Assembly (NCBI GenBank): GCA_902779455.1
Contig: CACZBS010000030.1
Span: 1-45,380, forward strand
Source: an uncultured Prevotellaceae bacterium
GTDB taxonomy: Bacteria > Bacteroidota > Bacteroidia > Bacteroidales > Bacteroidaceae
Direction: 5' to 3'
Length of the DNA: 45,380 nucleotides
The notes under the pieces are model-generated. The model searched no databases. It was not told the origin of the DNA and worked only from the letters and a program-made list of their open reading frames with translations. Each line of letters begins with the position of its first letter. The first letter of the stretch is position 1. Below are positions 32,408 to 41,625 of the stretch, piece by piece. The position numbers and the translations under genes were made by a program.

Positions 32408-33061
32408 TCAGAGATACTGCACGAGGATGTCCCAGACGGCGACGATGTGGCAGACGGAGCCAAAGAGGACGAAGAAGTGGAAGGCAGTGTGCATGTAGCG
32501 GCGGCCGCGCCCGAGGCTGTAGAAGACGGCGCCGGTGATGTAGCAGATGCCCTCGGCCACGATCCAGTTGACGGCGACGAGGGGGGCAGCGTCCATCAGC
32601 GGCTTGAAGGCGACGAGGACGGAGAGGCCCATGAGGCAGAAGCAGAGCGTCTCGACGTAGGAGTGCTCCTTCAGGCGGCGGAACGAGACGATGGTGCCGG
32701 CCAGGGCGCTTAGCCACACGAAGGCGAAGAGGCCCCAGCCCCAGAGGCCCTCGGCGCGCAGGGCGGTGAGCGTGATGGGCGAATAGGAGCCGGCGATGTG
32801 CCAGTAGATGGCGGCGTGGTCCCATCGGCGCAGCCGCTCCTTCCACGGGCTCTGGGCGGGCAGGGCATGATAGACGGTGGAGGCGACGTAGCTGGCGAGC
32901 ATGCCGGCCAGATAGAGGCTGACGCCCAGCGAGGCCCACCCGTCGGCGGCCCTGGCGGCCATGACGATGAAGACCGTGCCGACGACGACCGCCAGCACGG
33001 CGCCGGCGGCGTGCGACCATGAGTTCCAGCGCTCTTCGCGCCTTGTGTAGCGGATTGCCAT
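32408..33061 (-). CDS. Hemolysin III (HlyIII/PAQR) family membrane protein
   Basis: This 217-residue protein has seven predicted membrane helices and the PAQR/HlyIII signatures: STVYHAL (about 61-67), RRWDHAAIYWHIAGSYSP (about 78-95) and the C-terminal HTAFHFFVLFGSVCHIVAVW (about 191-210). The conserved histidines and aspartate are expected to bind zinc. Bacterial members were first called hemolysins, but their physiological role is unsettled, possibly lipid hydrolysis in the inner membrane. It is a single gene with its own promoter and a dispersed hairpin downstream. Confidence 0.93.
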   Translation of the reverse strand: MAIRYTRREERWNSWSHAAGAVLAVVVGTVFIVMAARAADGWASLGVSLYLAGMLASYVASTVYHALPAQSPWKERLRRWDHAAIYWHIAGSYSPITLTALRAEGLWGWGLFAFVWLSALAGTIVSFRRLKEHSYVETLCFCLMGLSVLVAFKPLMDAAPLVAVNWIVAEGICYITGAVFYSLGRGRRYMHTAFHFFVLFGSVCHIVAVWDILVQYL

Positions 33062-33080
33062 ACGCTCGTGTCTTTGGCTG

Positions 33081-33088
33081 CAAAGTTA
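33081..33088 (-). promoter_or_regulatory. -7 box of the hemolysin III gene
   Basis: TAACTTTG followed by CAGCC on the minus strand matches the box upstream of the TPP riboswitch. It lies 20 nt before the start codon. Confidence 0.65.
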
Positions 33089-33105
33089 CGAAAAATAATC
33101 TTAAG

Positions 33106-33151
33106 AAAAGACACGGAAGCCACAAAAAGATTGCGACTTCCGTGTCTTTTT
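33106..33151 (-). terminator. Terminator of the secreted-protein operon
   Basis: AAAAGACACGGAAG pairs with CTTCCGTGTCTTTT over 14 bp, with T-rich ends on both strands. It lies 27 bp after the stop at 33178 and would act on minus-strand transcripts, and it borders the hemolysin III promoter. Confidence 0.8.
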
Positions 33152-33177
33152 AATAAATCAGGTGACAATCACCGTTG

Positions 33178-35499
33178 TTACTTCCGGACGACCTTCTTGC
33201 CGTCGATGATGTAGAGGCCCTTCAGGGGAGCAGCGACGCGGCGGCCCTGCAGGTCGTAGACCGTCGTGCTCTTGGCGGCCGTCGTGCTCACGGACTCGAT
33301 GCCCGTTGCCTCGTCCTGGGTCAGGATGGGCGTGATGGCGGCATTGACGATCTCCTTGGTGTCCTTGTTGATGAGGAGCACGATGGCACGGGCGTTGCCG
33401 GCCTCCTCCTGTCCCTCAGCGACGGGCACGTCGAGCGTGGTCTCAAAGACGTTGTCCTCGCCGGCCTTGATGTCCTTGGTGGGCAGGCTCTTCTGTATGC
33501 CGGTGACGTCGGTAGCAGCCACGGCCACGTTGTTCAGTGCATAGTCGGGGTTGCTGTAGGGGTTGGTGAGCCACTCGGCCATGTCGTCGTCAGCATAGGC
33601 CGACTTGTAGTAGGTCAGGTAGTTGGAGATGCTCTGCTTGACGTTGTCCTTGATGACGACGAAGGCCAGGCGGTAGGGAGCGGTCTTGAAGTCGGCCATG
33701 AACTTGGCGTTGGCCGTCAGTGCGACAGCGTCCTGCTTGACATCGTCGGTCCACTGTGCGGTGAGGCTGACCGAGGCCTCCGTGGGCTTCTGCAGGGTGG
33801 GCATCACGACGTCGGCGGCACCGAAGTGGTTCTGGGCGTAGTTCGAGGGCGCCACATTGCCGGTGTAGGGATCGGTGGTGAAGGCTCGGTTGACCTCGGC
33901 GACAGGATAGGTCGAGTACTTGTTGGTGTAGGTGTCGCCGTTGTAGACCTTCTGATAGTCGGCATAGGTGGGCACGGCGAGGGTGCCGTTGTAGTGGTCG
34001 ATGAGGAAGGCGATGACGCCCTGGTCGCTGAGCAGCTGGCTGCCGACGATGGCTCGGGGTGCGAAGCCGTTGGTGGCGTTATAGAAGATTTCGGCGACGG
34101 CGGTGCGCTCGGCACTCTCGCTGAGGACGGTGACGACGACGGAGCACTTCGACTTGCGGCCGGTGACGCCGTTGTCGCTGCCATTGACCTTGGTGATCTG
34201 CAGCTCTATCTCCTGCTGTCCGGCCTGCTGGGGGGCCTCCAGCTCGATGGCGACTGTTGCCTTGGCTCCGATCATGGCGTCGATGGGCGTGGTGAGGTCG
34301 AGGTGGCCGGTCTTCTCGGCGCCGTCGAGGGTGTAGGTGAAGTCGATGCTCTGCACGCCGGCAGCACCCTGGTTGGTCAGGTTGAGGGTGAGGGCGATGG
34401 GCTGTCCGACGAGTGCGACCATGTCGTCGATGTCGTCGGCCACCTGGACGGCGTCCATCGTCATCGAGCTGCTGCTCACCTCAATCTGTGCGGCCAGACA
34501 GCCTGTCGACGACTTGTCGGTGAACTCGGTCTCGCCGGGCTGCATCAGGTAGAGGCCCTGGGGCACACTCTTCTTAGCATAGACGATGGGCGTGCCCTCG
34601 TATTCGTTCCACCACTGGGTGACGCGGAACGAGTAGCCCACGTAGAGACCCGTCTCGGGCAGCTTGTAAGGCTCGGGCAGGGTGACGGTGGTGAAGCCGC
34701 TGCTCTGCACGGCCTCGGGCACCACCTCGACGAGGTTCTCCCCGTCGAGTTCGGAGCGCAGCCAGAACTTCACGTTCTCAGAGCTGCTGGCCGTGAGGCG
34801 CGTCTGGATGCGGATGGCGGTGATGTCGGCATCCTTCAGCGTGCCGTCGCCGGCGACGAACATGGCAGCGGCGTAATCGCCGGGCACCTTCGAATTGCCC
34901 AGCAGGCCGGTCTGCTCAGAGCCGGTGAAGTTGCCCCACCACATGGTGACGGCGGGAGCCTTGAAGCCAATCTGAGCGGCGAGGCAGCCGACGGACGACT
35001 TGTCGGTGAACTCGGTCTCGCCGGGCTGCTTCAGGTAGAAGCCCTGGGGCACGCTCTTCTTGGCGTAGACCACGGGTGTGCCCTCGTATTCGTTCCACCA
35101 CTGGGTGACGCTGAACGAGTAGCCCACGTAGGCACCCGTCTCGGGCAGCACGTAGCCCTCGGGCAGGGTGACGGTGGTAAAGCCTGAGCCGGAGACCGAC
35201 TCGGGCGCCACCTCGACGACGTTCTCGCCGTCGAGGGCGGTGCGGATCCAGAACTTCACGTCCTTGGAGCTGCTGGCCGTCAGGCGTGTCTGGATACGGA
35301 TCTGCTCGATGCTGACGCCCTTGAGTGTGCCGTCGCCGGCGACGAACATGGCGGCCTCGTAGTCGCCGGGCACCTTCGAGTTGCCTGTCACTGATGTCGA
35401 CTCGTTGGTGTAGTTACCCCACCAAGCCAGGTCGTCCTGAGCCTGAGCAGCCGTGACGGCGGCGCACAGGGCCATGATAGTAAAGAATTTCTTCATCAT
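33178..35499 (-). CDS. Secreted Omp28-like protein with internal duplication and sorting tail
   Basis: The 773-residue protein has a signal peptide cut at AQA|QDDL. Residues about 24-190 and 193-358 are near copies: each contains NSKVPGDY.AAMFVAGDGTLK, IRIQTRLTASSS, GYSF.VTQWWNEYEGTP and FTDKSS.GCLAAQI. A beta domain (about 360-470) and an Omp28-like region (about 475-730) follow, then the tail YDLQGRRVAAPLKGLYIIDGKKVVRK-like. The Omp28 region of the neighbour has a CSAC thioredoxin-type site; here the matching place reads AEIFYNATNGFAPRA, with no cysteines. It is third in a three-gene operon. I infer a surface binding role without redox activity. Confidence 0.85.
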   Translation of the reverse strand: MMKKFFTIMALCAAVTAAQAQDDLAWWGNYTNESTSVTGNSKVPGDYEAAMFVAGDGTLKGVSIEQIRIQTRLTASSSKDVKFWIRTALDGENVVEVAPESVSGSGFTTVTLPEGYVLPETGAYVGYSFSVTQWWNEYEGTPVVYAKKSVPQGFYLKQPGETEFTDKSSVGCLAAQIGFKAPAVTMWWGNFTGSEQTGLLGNSKVPGDYAAAMFVAGDGTLKDADITAIRIQTRLTASSSENVKFWLRSELDGENLVEVVPEAVQSSGFTTVTLPEPYKLPETGLYVGYSFRVTQWWNEYEGTPIVYAKKSVPQGLYLMQPGETEFTDKSSTGCLAAQIEVSSSSMTMDAVQVADDIDDMVALVGQPIALTLNLTNQGAAGVQSIDFTYTLDGAEKTGHLDLTTPIDAMIGAKATVAIELEAPQQAGQQEIELQITKVNGSDNGVTGRKSKCSVVVTVLSESAERTAVAEIFYNATNGFAPRAIVGSQLLSDQGVIAFLIDHYNGTLAVPTYADYQKVYNGDTYTNKYSTYPVAEVNRAFTTDPYTGNVAPSNYAQNHFGAADVVMPTLQKPTEASVSLTAQWTDDVKQDAVALTANAKFMADFKTAPYRLAFVVIKDNVKQSISNYLTYYKSAYADDDMAEWLTNPYSNPDYALNNVAVAATDVTGIQKSLPTKDIKAGEDNVFETTLDVPVAEGQEEAGNARAIVLLINKDTKEIVNAAITPILTQDEATGIESVSTTAAKSTTVYDLQGRRVAAPLKGLYIIDGKKVVRK

Positions 35500-35545
35500 A
35501 GGTTTGTTTTTGTTTGAATTAGGTGAATGGATTTGCTTTTGTGTC

Positions 35546-37378
35546 TTATCTGATGACCTTGCGGAAGCTGCCGTCGGGGCGCTGCTCGATGGTCAGGCCC
35601 CGCTGGGCGGCCGAGGCGGGGAGGCCCTGCAGGTTGTAGCGTGCGACGGTGCGGGGTTGCTGTGACGCAGCAACAGACCAGACGGCAGCGGCATCCGGCG
35701 CCGGGGTGCAGACGGCGGCGTTGGCGATGCGCTTGGTCGTCGCGTCGATGAGCAGCGCCACGACGTGGACGTTGCGGCGGTTCTGCGACACGGGCGTCAG
35801 CCGCAACTCGTAGTCGTGCTTCATCGGCTGGCCGACGCGCTGCTCGCCGCTGAGGCTGCCCTCAATGCCGCGCACGTCGCTCATGGCGATGACCACGTCG
35901 TTGTAGGCCACGTCGTCGAGCATGGTACCCTCGGCGTTGACATACTGCTGCATGTCGTCCTCGACGTAGTAGGCCATGACGGGGTTCGAGAAGCTGTTCA
36001 TCTGGTGCCACGCATGGTCGCCCTCGGGCCCGCGCAGCGAGTCTTCGATAAGGACGTAGGCCAGCTTGTAGTCGCACTGCGGCGCGTCGTAGGCAAAGCT
36101 GACGGTGGCGGCGACGGCGCACACGCTGTCGGTCGTCCACCGGGCCTCGACGCTGATGTCGGCAGGGGCCAGGATACGGTTGGCGGCCAGGAAGTTCTGG
36201 TCGGCATGGAAGTGGCCGTCGCTGAGGTCGCCGTCGTAGGGGTCGGTCAGGTCGCCGCGGTCGAAGCGGCAGGAGGGGAACTGCGTGGCGTTCATCACGT
36301 AGTAGTAGTCATAGTAGACGTCCATCGGGTCGCCGTTGAGCACGTGGACCGAGATGGCAATGAAGTCGTCAGGATACATCCGCTTCAGGCGGGCGATGCC
36401 GGCGAAGCCCCTGGGGCAGGCCGAGCACCACGTGCCGGTGTATTCCTCCATGACGGTGCGGCGGTGGGTCATGTGCTGCAGGCTGACGACGTCGCAGGCG
36501 GCCTGCCGGGCAGCGTCGGCGTTGGGGCGCCCGTTGACGCCAGTCAGGGTGAAGGTCAGCGGCATGCGTCCGGTGGCCTCGGGGCCCACGATGGGCACTG
36601 CGGCGTAGCCCTGCGCGCCGTAGACGTTGGCCAGTGGCTCGGCGAGGTCGAACGTGCCGGTCATCATCTCGTCGCCGAAAGCATAGGTGTATTGCAGCGA
36701 GCGGATGGGCTCGGTGCCGTTGTTGGCGAACATCACGTCGAGGCGGTCGTCGGTCATGCGGACGACGTTGTTCGAGCGGATGCCCCCGACGGATGCCGAG
36801 CAGGCCGTGAGGTTGCCGCCGGTGAGCAGCAGCTGCATGGCCAGCGAGCCGTAGCGCCGCGTGTTGTACCATTCGCGATACTGCCTGACCTGGGCCACGC
36901 GCAGCCACAGGCCGCCGTCGTTGAGGTCGTTGCACATGATGAGGGGTCGCTCGGACTGTCCGTCGAGCTCGGTCACGTTGAACGTGTAGCCGACGTAGAG
37001 ACCCTCCGCGGGGATGGCGACGGGCTCGGCCAGGGGGACGACGTTCCATCCCTCGACGGGATGGTCGATGCTCAGGGTGAGCAGGCGCTGGCCGTCGCCG
37101 TCGTCAAGGCTGGTGGCGAGCCATAGCGTCAGGCTGTCGATGTGCTCCACGCTGCTGAAGGGCAGCCGCACGGCCTTGATGCTGGTGCCGCCGGCCACGT
37201 CGTCGCTGCCGTCGACGTGGATGGCAGCCTCGTAGGTGGCCGCCTTGCTGACGCCGAGATAGTTCTCCGGCACCTGCGTCTCATGGCAGTAGCCCCACCA
37301 GAGGCTGCCTTCGCTCTGTGCGGAGGCAGCCGTGGTGAGCATCATAGCTGTGATTAGGGAAATAAGGCGGGTTCTCAT
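35546..37378 (-). CDS. Secreted Omp28-like protein with CxxC thioredoxin-type site
   Basis: This 610-residue protein has a signal peptide cut at ASA|QSEG. Residues about 22-200 match one copy of the duplicated N-terminal unit of the next gene (SLWWGYCHETQ, YEAAIHVDGSDD, GLYVGYTFNVTE). The Omp28-like region (about 300-580) begins RTVMEEYTGTWCSACPRGF, a thioredoxin-like CxxC motif. The C-terminus YNLQGLPASAAQRGLTIEQR is a degenerate form of the sorting tail. Its ATG directly follows the stop of the upstream gene (TAAATG), so they are translationally coupled. A thiol-disulfide role at the cell surface is possible but unproven. Confidence 0.85.
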   Translation of the reverse strand: MRTRLISLITAMMLTTAASAQSEGSLWWGYCHETQVPENYLGVSKAATYEAAIHVDGSDDVAGGTSIKAVRLPFSSVEHIDSLTLWLATSLDDGDGQRLLTLSIDHPVEGWNVVPLAEPVAIPAEGLYVGYTFNVTELDGQSERPLIMCNDLNDGGLWLRVAQVRQYREWYNTRRYGSLAMQLLLTGGNLTACSASVGGIRSNNVVRMTDDRLDVMFANNGTEPIRSLQYTYAFGDEMMTGTFDLAEPLANVYGAQGYAAVPIVGPEATGRMPLTFTLTGVNGRPNADAARQAACDVVSLQHMTHRRTVMEEYTGTWCSACPRGFAGIARLKRMYPDDFIAISVHVLNGDPMDVYYDYYYVMNATQFPSCRFDRGDLTDPYDGDLSDGHFHADQNFLAANRILAPADISVEARWTTDSVCAVAATVSFAYDAPQCDYKLAYVLIEDSLRGPEGDHAWHQMNSFSNPVMAYYVEDDMQQYVNAEGTMLDDVAYNDVVIAMSDVRGIEGSLSGEQRVGQPMKHDYELRLTPVSQNRRNVHVVALLIDATTKRIANAAVCTPAPDAAAVWSVAASQQPRTVARYNLQGLPASAAQRGLTIEQRPDGSFRKVIR

Positions 37379-39025
37379 TTAGCGGAGCACCTTGACGTTC
37401 TTGACACTGCCGTCGGCCATGCGCTGGCTGCGGATGACGAGACCCTTGCGGTCATGGCTGAGGGCGCGGCCCTGCAGGTCGTAGAGACGCTCGGCCACGG
37501 GGCTGGCCGTCAGCACGTCCTTGATGCCGGTGACGGTCTCGACGGTGGTGGTCTTCGTCTCCGTGTCGTAGTGGCAGATGTCACTGTAGGTCACCGTGCC
37601 GTTCATGCGGTAGACGCTCTGCAGGCTGATGGTCTTCGGGCGCAGGTCCTTGTCGATGGCCAGGACGTGATAGGTCATCGTGCCGTTGGCGTTGTCGGTG
37701 CGTCCGTTGACCTTGCCGCGGTCGGTGAAGCGGCTGGGCACCTCCCACTCGTCGGGGAAGTGCTGGTAGTACTCACCCTTGCCGTTGGCGAAGTGGAGCT
37801 GCTCGCCGTCGAGATAGAAGCGATAGTAGAGCGAGTCGGGATTGATGAAGTCGCCGTTGACGTCCTCGACGGGCACGACATACATGATGCTCGACTGCAC
37901 CTGATGGAACTGCGTGTCGATGTCGAAGTTGCGGATCTCGGGCGTCTTAGGCTTGGCGGCCACGCCGTAGAAGGGCTTCATGTCCTGCGAGGGGACCGAC
38001 TGGCTGTAGCCGCCGCGCAGCTGCTGTCCGAGGACGAAGAGGATGCCGTCGGGACCATAGAGCGAGCGGTCGTCGGGGTTCCACTTCAGTGCGGCGTGGT
38101 CCTTGTTCTTATAGATGGGCCAGCCGTCGGAGTCGAGTCCGCTGTAGGATGCACCCTTCATGTAGAGGAAGTAGAGTTCGTCGTAGAGTCCCACGTACTG
38201 GCCGTTGTTGAGGATGACGGAGTCCTTCGCGGCGTTGAGCGTGCCCTTCACCCACGACTCAGGGTTCTTCGTCGAGAAGCCCTTGATGTAGAAGTCGTCG
38301 CCGTCCTGTGCCACATAGGCCATGAGGGGGAAGTAGTAGGGGTCGTTGCTGTCCCAGCGCAGCGAGTAGGGCTGGATGTCGGCCTCGGTGATGTGGGCGG
38401 GCAGCTTGACCAGCTCAGCCGTGAAGGGGATGAGCTCATAGCCCGAGTTGAGCGTGTTGGCGCCGCCCTCGTCGCTGGCCAGCGTCAGCTCCAGGTTGGG
38501 ATTGGTGATGACGCCCGTGGCCTCATCGTAGTCGAACTGGAAGTCGTCCGACTCGGTGTCGCCCCAGTAGACGCCCTGTTCGTCGGCATAGGCCAGGGAG
38601 ACGTAGTAGGTGTAGTCGCCCTGCTCGACGTAGGGCTGGAAGTTGTCGAAGACGATGTGCTTGCGGTCGGCCGAGATCTCGCCGCGGATCCATGAGCCGT
38701 AGGTGTGGGTGTTGATGATGTTCTGGATGTAGACGTCGTCGCCGTCGAAGACGACCTGCGTCCGCTGTCCGTAGCGATGGACCCACTCGTCCATGTTCTG
38801 CGAATAATAATAGGTGGCCATCTCATAGATGCGCAGCTCGCCGTCGGGCTGCTCGTCGATGGGGTGCTTGGCGGCCCGGAAACGCACGTTCTGCGGAGCT
38901 GCCAGCGCGGCGGGCTCGGTGAACTGAGCTTTCATGGTCAGATTGTCGGCAGCTTGGGGCTGCGCACTAAGTGTTGAGGTGAATGCGCTGAGGAGCGCAG
39001 TCAGGCAAAGGGTAGAAATTCTCAT
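37379..39025 (-). CDS. Secreted protein of unknown function with sorting tail
   Basis: The 548-residue product has a signal peptide cut at LSA|QPQA and is predicted almost wholly beta. It contains two or three loosely repeated units with an aromatic plan (DGDDVYIQNI, GDYTYYVSLAYADEQ, DGDDFYIKGFS, YDELYFLYMKG), like repeats found in other Bacteroidetes secreted proteins. The end YDLQGRALSHDRKGLVIRSQR-like matches the tail of neighbours with a longer last strand. No catalytic motif was found. It is the first gene of an operon with the two Omp28-like genes and has its own promoter. Confidence 0.82.
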   Translation of the reverse strand: MRISTLCLTALLSAFTSTLSAQPQAADNLTMKAQFTEPAALAAPQNVRFRAAKHPIDEQPDGELRIYEMATYYYSQNMDEWVHRYGQRTQVVFDGDDVYIQNIINTHTYGSWIRGEISADRKHIVFDNFQPYVEQGDYTYYVSLAYADEQGVYWGDTESDDFQFDYDEATGVITNPNLELTLASDEGGANTLNSGYELIPFTAELVKLPAHITEADIQPYSLRWDSNDPYYFPLMAYVAQDGDDFYIKGFSTKNPESWVKGTLNAAKDSVILNNGQYVGLYDELYFLYMKGASYSGLDSDGWPIYKNKDHAALKWNPDDRSLYGPDGILFVLGQQLRGGYSQSVPSQDMKPFYGVAAKPKTPEIRNFDIDTQFHQVQSSIMYVVPVEDVNGDFINPDSLYYRFYLDGEQLHFANGKGEYYQHFPDEWEVPSRFTDRGKVNGRTDNANGTMTYHVLAIDKDLRPKTISLQSVYRMNGTVTYSDICHYDTETKTTTVETVTGIKDVLTASPVAERLYDLQGRALSHDRKGLVIRSQRMADGSVKNVKVLR

Positions 39026-39072
39026 AGTACCTTTTTTTAAAAGATGAAAAAATAATTAGTAAGTAACGGCTG

Positions 39073-39080
39073 CAAATTTA
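39073..39080 (-). promoter_or_regulatory. -7 box of the secreted-protein operon
   Basis: TAAATTTG followed by CAGCC on the minus strand lies about 48 nt before the ATG at 39025. Confidence 0.6.
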
Positions 39081-39165
39081 CCAAATATTTGTGTTATACA
39101 ACATAAAAAAATGAAAATAAAAGGATTTTTAACACTCCAAATGCGTCATTCTCAGCCATTTCGAC

Positions 39166-39173
39166 TATTTTTG
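39166..39173 (+). promoter_or_regulatory. -7 box of the M6 metalloprotease gene
   Basis: TATTTTTG followed by CAGAC lies 28 nt before the ATG at 39201. Its position shows that the longer frame starting at 39111 is not used. Confidence 0.65.
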
Positions 39174-39200
39174 CAGACAACATTCAAAAAACAGAAAAAC

Positions 39201-41420
39201 ATGATGAAAAGACTGACATCACTTCTTTGCTCCATCGCCCTGGCCACGGCAGCCATGGCCGTGCCCGCCAAGCCGAGCCTGTGGCGGACGCTGACGACGC
39301 CCGACGGACTTTCGGTCGAGGCACAGCTGTGCGGCGACGAGCGCGGCGCCTTCTGGATGAGCGCCGACGGCCGGCGCTACGTCGAGGAGAGCGGCGGGCG
39401 CTTCCGCGAGACATCGGCGGAGCTGCTGGCCCAGCGCCGGAGCGCGAGCCGGATGGCGGCCCGCAGCCTCAGCCACGCGCGCCAGGCGCCGCGGCGGACG
39501 CAGCCGACGGGCCACTTCGAGGGCAAGAAGAAGGGCCTCATCATCCTGGCCGAGTTTCAGGACAAGACGTTCCTCGACGGCCACGACCGGGAATACTACG
39601 AGCGTGTGGCCAACGAGCGGGGATTCAGCGACGACGGCTATCACGGCAGCGTGAAGGACTACTTCCTCGACCAGAGCAAGGGCCGCTTCGAGCTCGACTT
39701 CGACGTCGCAGGGCCCGTCACCGTCAGCCACGGCTATGCCTACTACGGACAGCCGGGCACCAACGACGTCGACGCCCACCCCTGGGAGATGGTCGTCGAG
39801 GCCTGCCAGCTGGCGGCCGACGAGGGCATCAGCTTTGCCGACTACGACTGGGACGGCGACGGCTTCTGCGAGCAGGTCTTCGTCCTCTACGCCGGACAGG
39901 GCCAGAGCGACAGCTACGACGCCAACACCATCTGGCCCCACGAATATGAGCTCCACCAGGTCACCGACGCCAACGGCAAGCCCCTCTACGGCTACGACAC
40001 GTTCATCGGCGGGTGCTACATCGACACCTACGCCTGCGCCAACGAGCTGACCAGCAGCAACGGACCCAGCGGCATCGGCACCTTCTGCCACGAGTTCTCA
40101 CACTGCATGGGACTGCCCGACCTCTACGACGTCGACTACCGAGGCTACTACGGCATGGGCCGCTGGGACATCATGGCCAACGGCCTCTACAACGGCGGCG
40201 CCTTCGTGCCCGCGGCCTACACCAGCTATGAGCGCATGGTCTGCGGATGGCTCGACCCCATCGAGCTCAGCGACGACTGCCAGGTGGAGGGGATGAAGGC
40301 GCTGGCCGACGGCGGCGATGCCTACATCATATATAATGAGGGCAACCGCGACGAATACTACCTGCTGGAGAACCGCCAGCTCACGGGATGGGACGCCGCA
40401 CTGCCCGCCACGGGCCTGCTCGTGCTCCACGTCGACTACGACGAGCGCGTCTGGCGCCAGAACATCGTCAACAGCGTCTGCGACTACCGTGGCAATGCGG
40501 GCATGGAGGAGATGTGGAACACGCACCAGCGGCTCACCATCGTCCCGGCCGACAACGAGAACGACAAGCGCTTCTGGAACAGCCGCGCCGGCGCCTACAC
40601 ACAGACGACCATCGAGGGCGACCCCTACCCCTCAGCCACCAACGGCAACGACTCGCTGACCAGCAACTCCGTGCCGGCGGCCACCGTCTACAATGCCAAC
40701 ACCGACGGGGGGCTCTACCTCAACCGCGGCGTGCAGCAGATCCGCCAGTCAGCCGACGCCACCATCAGCTTCCGCTTCGAGGCCCGCTCAGAGAAGATCA
40801 TCTACGTCGACACAACCATGACGGACAAGCCCGACCTCGCGGGCGCCATCTTCTATGAGTCGTTCGACCAATGCGCCGGCACGGGCGGCAACGACGGCGT
40901 CTTCAAGGGCTCCAGCGACGTCGCCTCGGCAGACTTCATGCCCGACAACGGGGGATGGGAATCGATGGTCATGTCGGGGGGCGCACGCTGCGCCAAGTTC
41001 GGCAATGCGGCCAACGACGGCATCGTCAGCATGCCGCCGCTGATGCTCACCGGCGACTCGCTCGAGCTGGAGTTCAAGGCGGCCCCCTGGAGCCGCGACG
41101 ACACGAGTCTGACGCTCTCGGCCGACGGCGAGGCGACCTTCGGGCAGCACGACTTCGAGATGGCCGAAGGCCAGTGGACCACCTTCAAGACCACCCTCAC
41201 GGGCACGGGCCGCGTGGTCATCACGCTGACGCCCGGCCGCCGATTCTTCCTCGACGAGGTGGTCGTCCGCAAGAAGCCCGACGCCGCCGCCATCCGCGAC
41301 ATCGAGCTCAACGTGAGCGACAGTCCGGGGGCGGCCGACTGCTACGACCTGCAGGGCCGGCGCGTAGCCTTGCCCGCGAAGGGCATCTACGTCCAGGGGG
41401 GCAGGAAGGTGGTCAGGTAA
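39201..41420 (+). CDS. Secreted M6 family metalloprotease with C-terminal sorting tail
   Basis: The protein of 739 residues starts at the ATG 39201 with a signal peptide (cut near AMA|VPA). An N-terminal propeptide-like part (about 20-105) leads to an M6 peptidase domain (about 110-430) with the zinc motif CHEFSHCMGLPDLYD (HExxHxxGxxD form) and the nearby GRWDIMANG turn. A beta-sandwich domain (about 520-690) and the tail YDLQGRRVALPAKGIYVQGGRKVVR-like follow. It should be an exported endopeptidase, perhaps attached to the surface. It is divergent from the Omp28-like operon, whose products bear the same tail, so shared export is likely. Confidence 0.92.
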   Translation: MMKRLTSLLCSIALATAAMAVPAKPSLWRTLTTPDGLSVEAQLCGDERGAFWMSADGRRYVEESGGRFRETSAELLAQRRSASRMAARSLSHARQAPRRTQPTGHFEGKKKGLIILAEFQDKTFLDGHDREYYERVANERGFSDDGYHGSVKDYFLDQSKGRFELDFDVAGPVTVSHGYAYYGQPGTNDVDAHPWEMVVEACQLAADEGISFADYDWDGDGFCEQVFVLYAGQGQSDSYDANTIWPHEYELHQVTDANGKPLYGYDTFIGGCYIDTYACANELTSSNGPSGIGTFCHEFSHCMGLPDLYDVDYRGYYGMGRWDIMANGLYNGGAFVPAAYTSYERMVCGWLDPIELSDDCQVEGMKALADGGDAYIIYNEGNRDEYYLLENRQLTGWDAALPATGLLVLHVDYDERVWRQNIVNSVCDYRGNAGMEEMWNTHQRLTIVPADNENDKRFWNSRAGAYTQTTIEGDPYPSATNGNDSLTSNSVPAATVYNANTDGGLYLNRGVQQIRQSADATISFRFEARSEKIIYVDTTMTDKPDLAGAIFYESFDQCAGTGGNDGVFKGSSDVASADFMPDNGGWESMVMSGGARCAKFGNAANDGIVSMPPLMLTGDSLELEFKAAPWSRDDTSLTLSADGEATFGQHDFEMAEGQWTTFKTTLTGTGRVVITLTPGRRFFLDEVVVRKKPDAAAIRDIELNVSDSPGAADCYDLQGRRVALPAKGIYVQGGRKVVR

Positions 41421-41458
41421 TTCGGAATTATTTTTACATCATCAGCAACATCATCGAC

Positions 41459-41541
41459 AAAGCGGTGCTTTTCGGTCCGAAAAGCACCGCTTCTCGATCA
41501 AAAAAGCGGCACTTCTCTCATCGAAAAGCACCGCTTCTTTT
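41459..41541. repeat. GAAGCGGTGCTTTT hairpin element, copy 5
   Basis: AAAGCGGTGCTTTTCGG pairs with CCGAAAAGCACCGCTTCT, and AAAAGCGGCACTTCTC plus a further AAAAGCACCGCTTCTTTTTT follow. It lies between the convergent ends of the M6 protease and rnr genes and may terminate one or both. The rest of 41421-41625 is unremarkable. Confidence 0.85.
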
Positions 41542-41625
41542 TTAGCGATATGATATACGGTTGAATATCAGCGACTTGCAGAAATCGAGCAATCGATTCG
41601 GAATTTTATTTACAAAACGGCCACG

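Noticed and set aside
33175-37126. Long plus-strand frames opposite the Omp28-like genes
   Set aside because: They are shadows; the opposite strand has signal peptides, paralogy and coupled start and stop codons.
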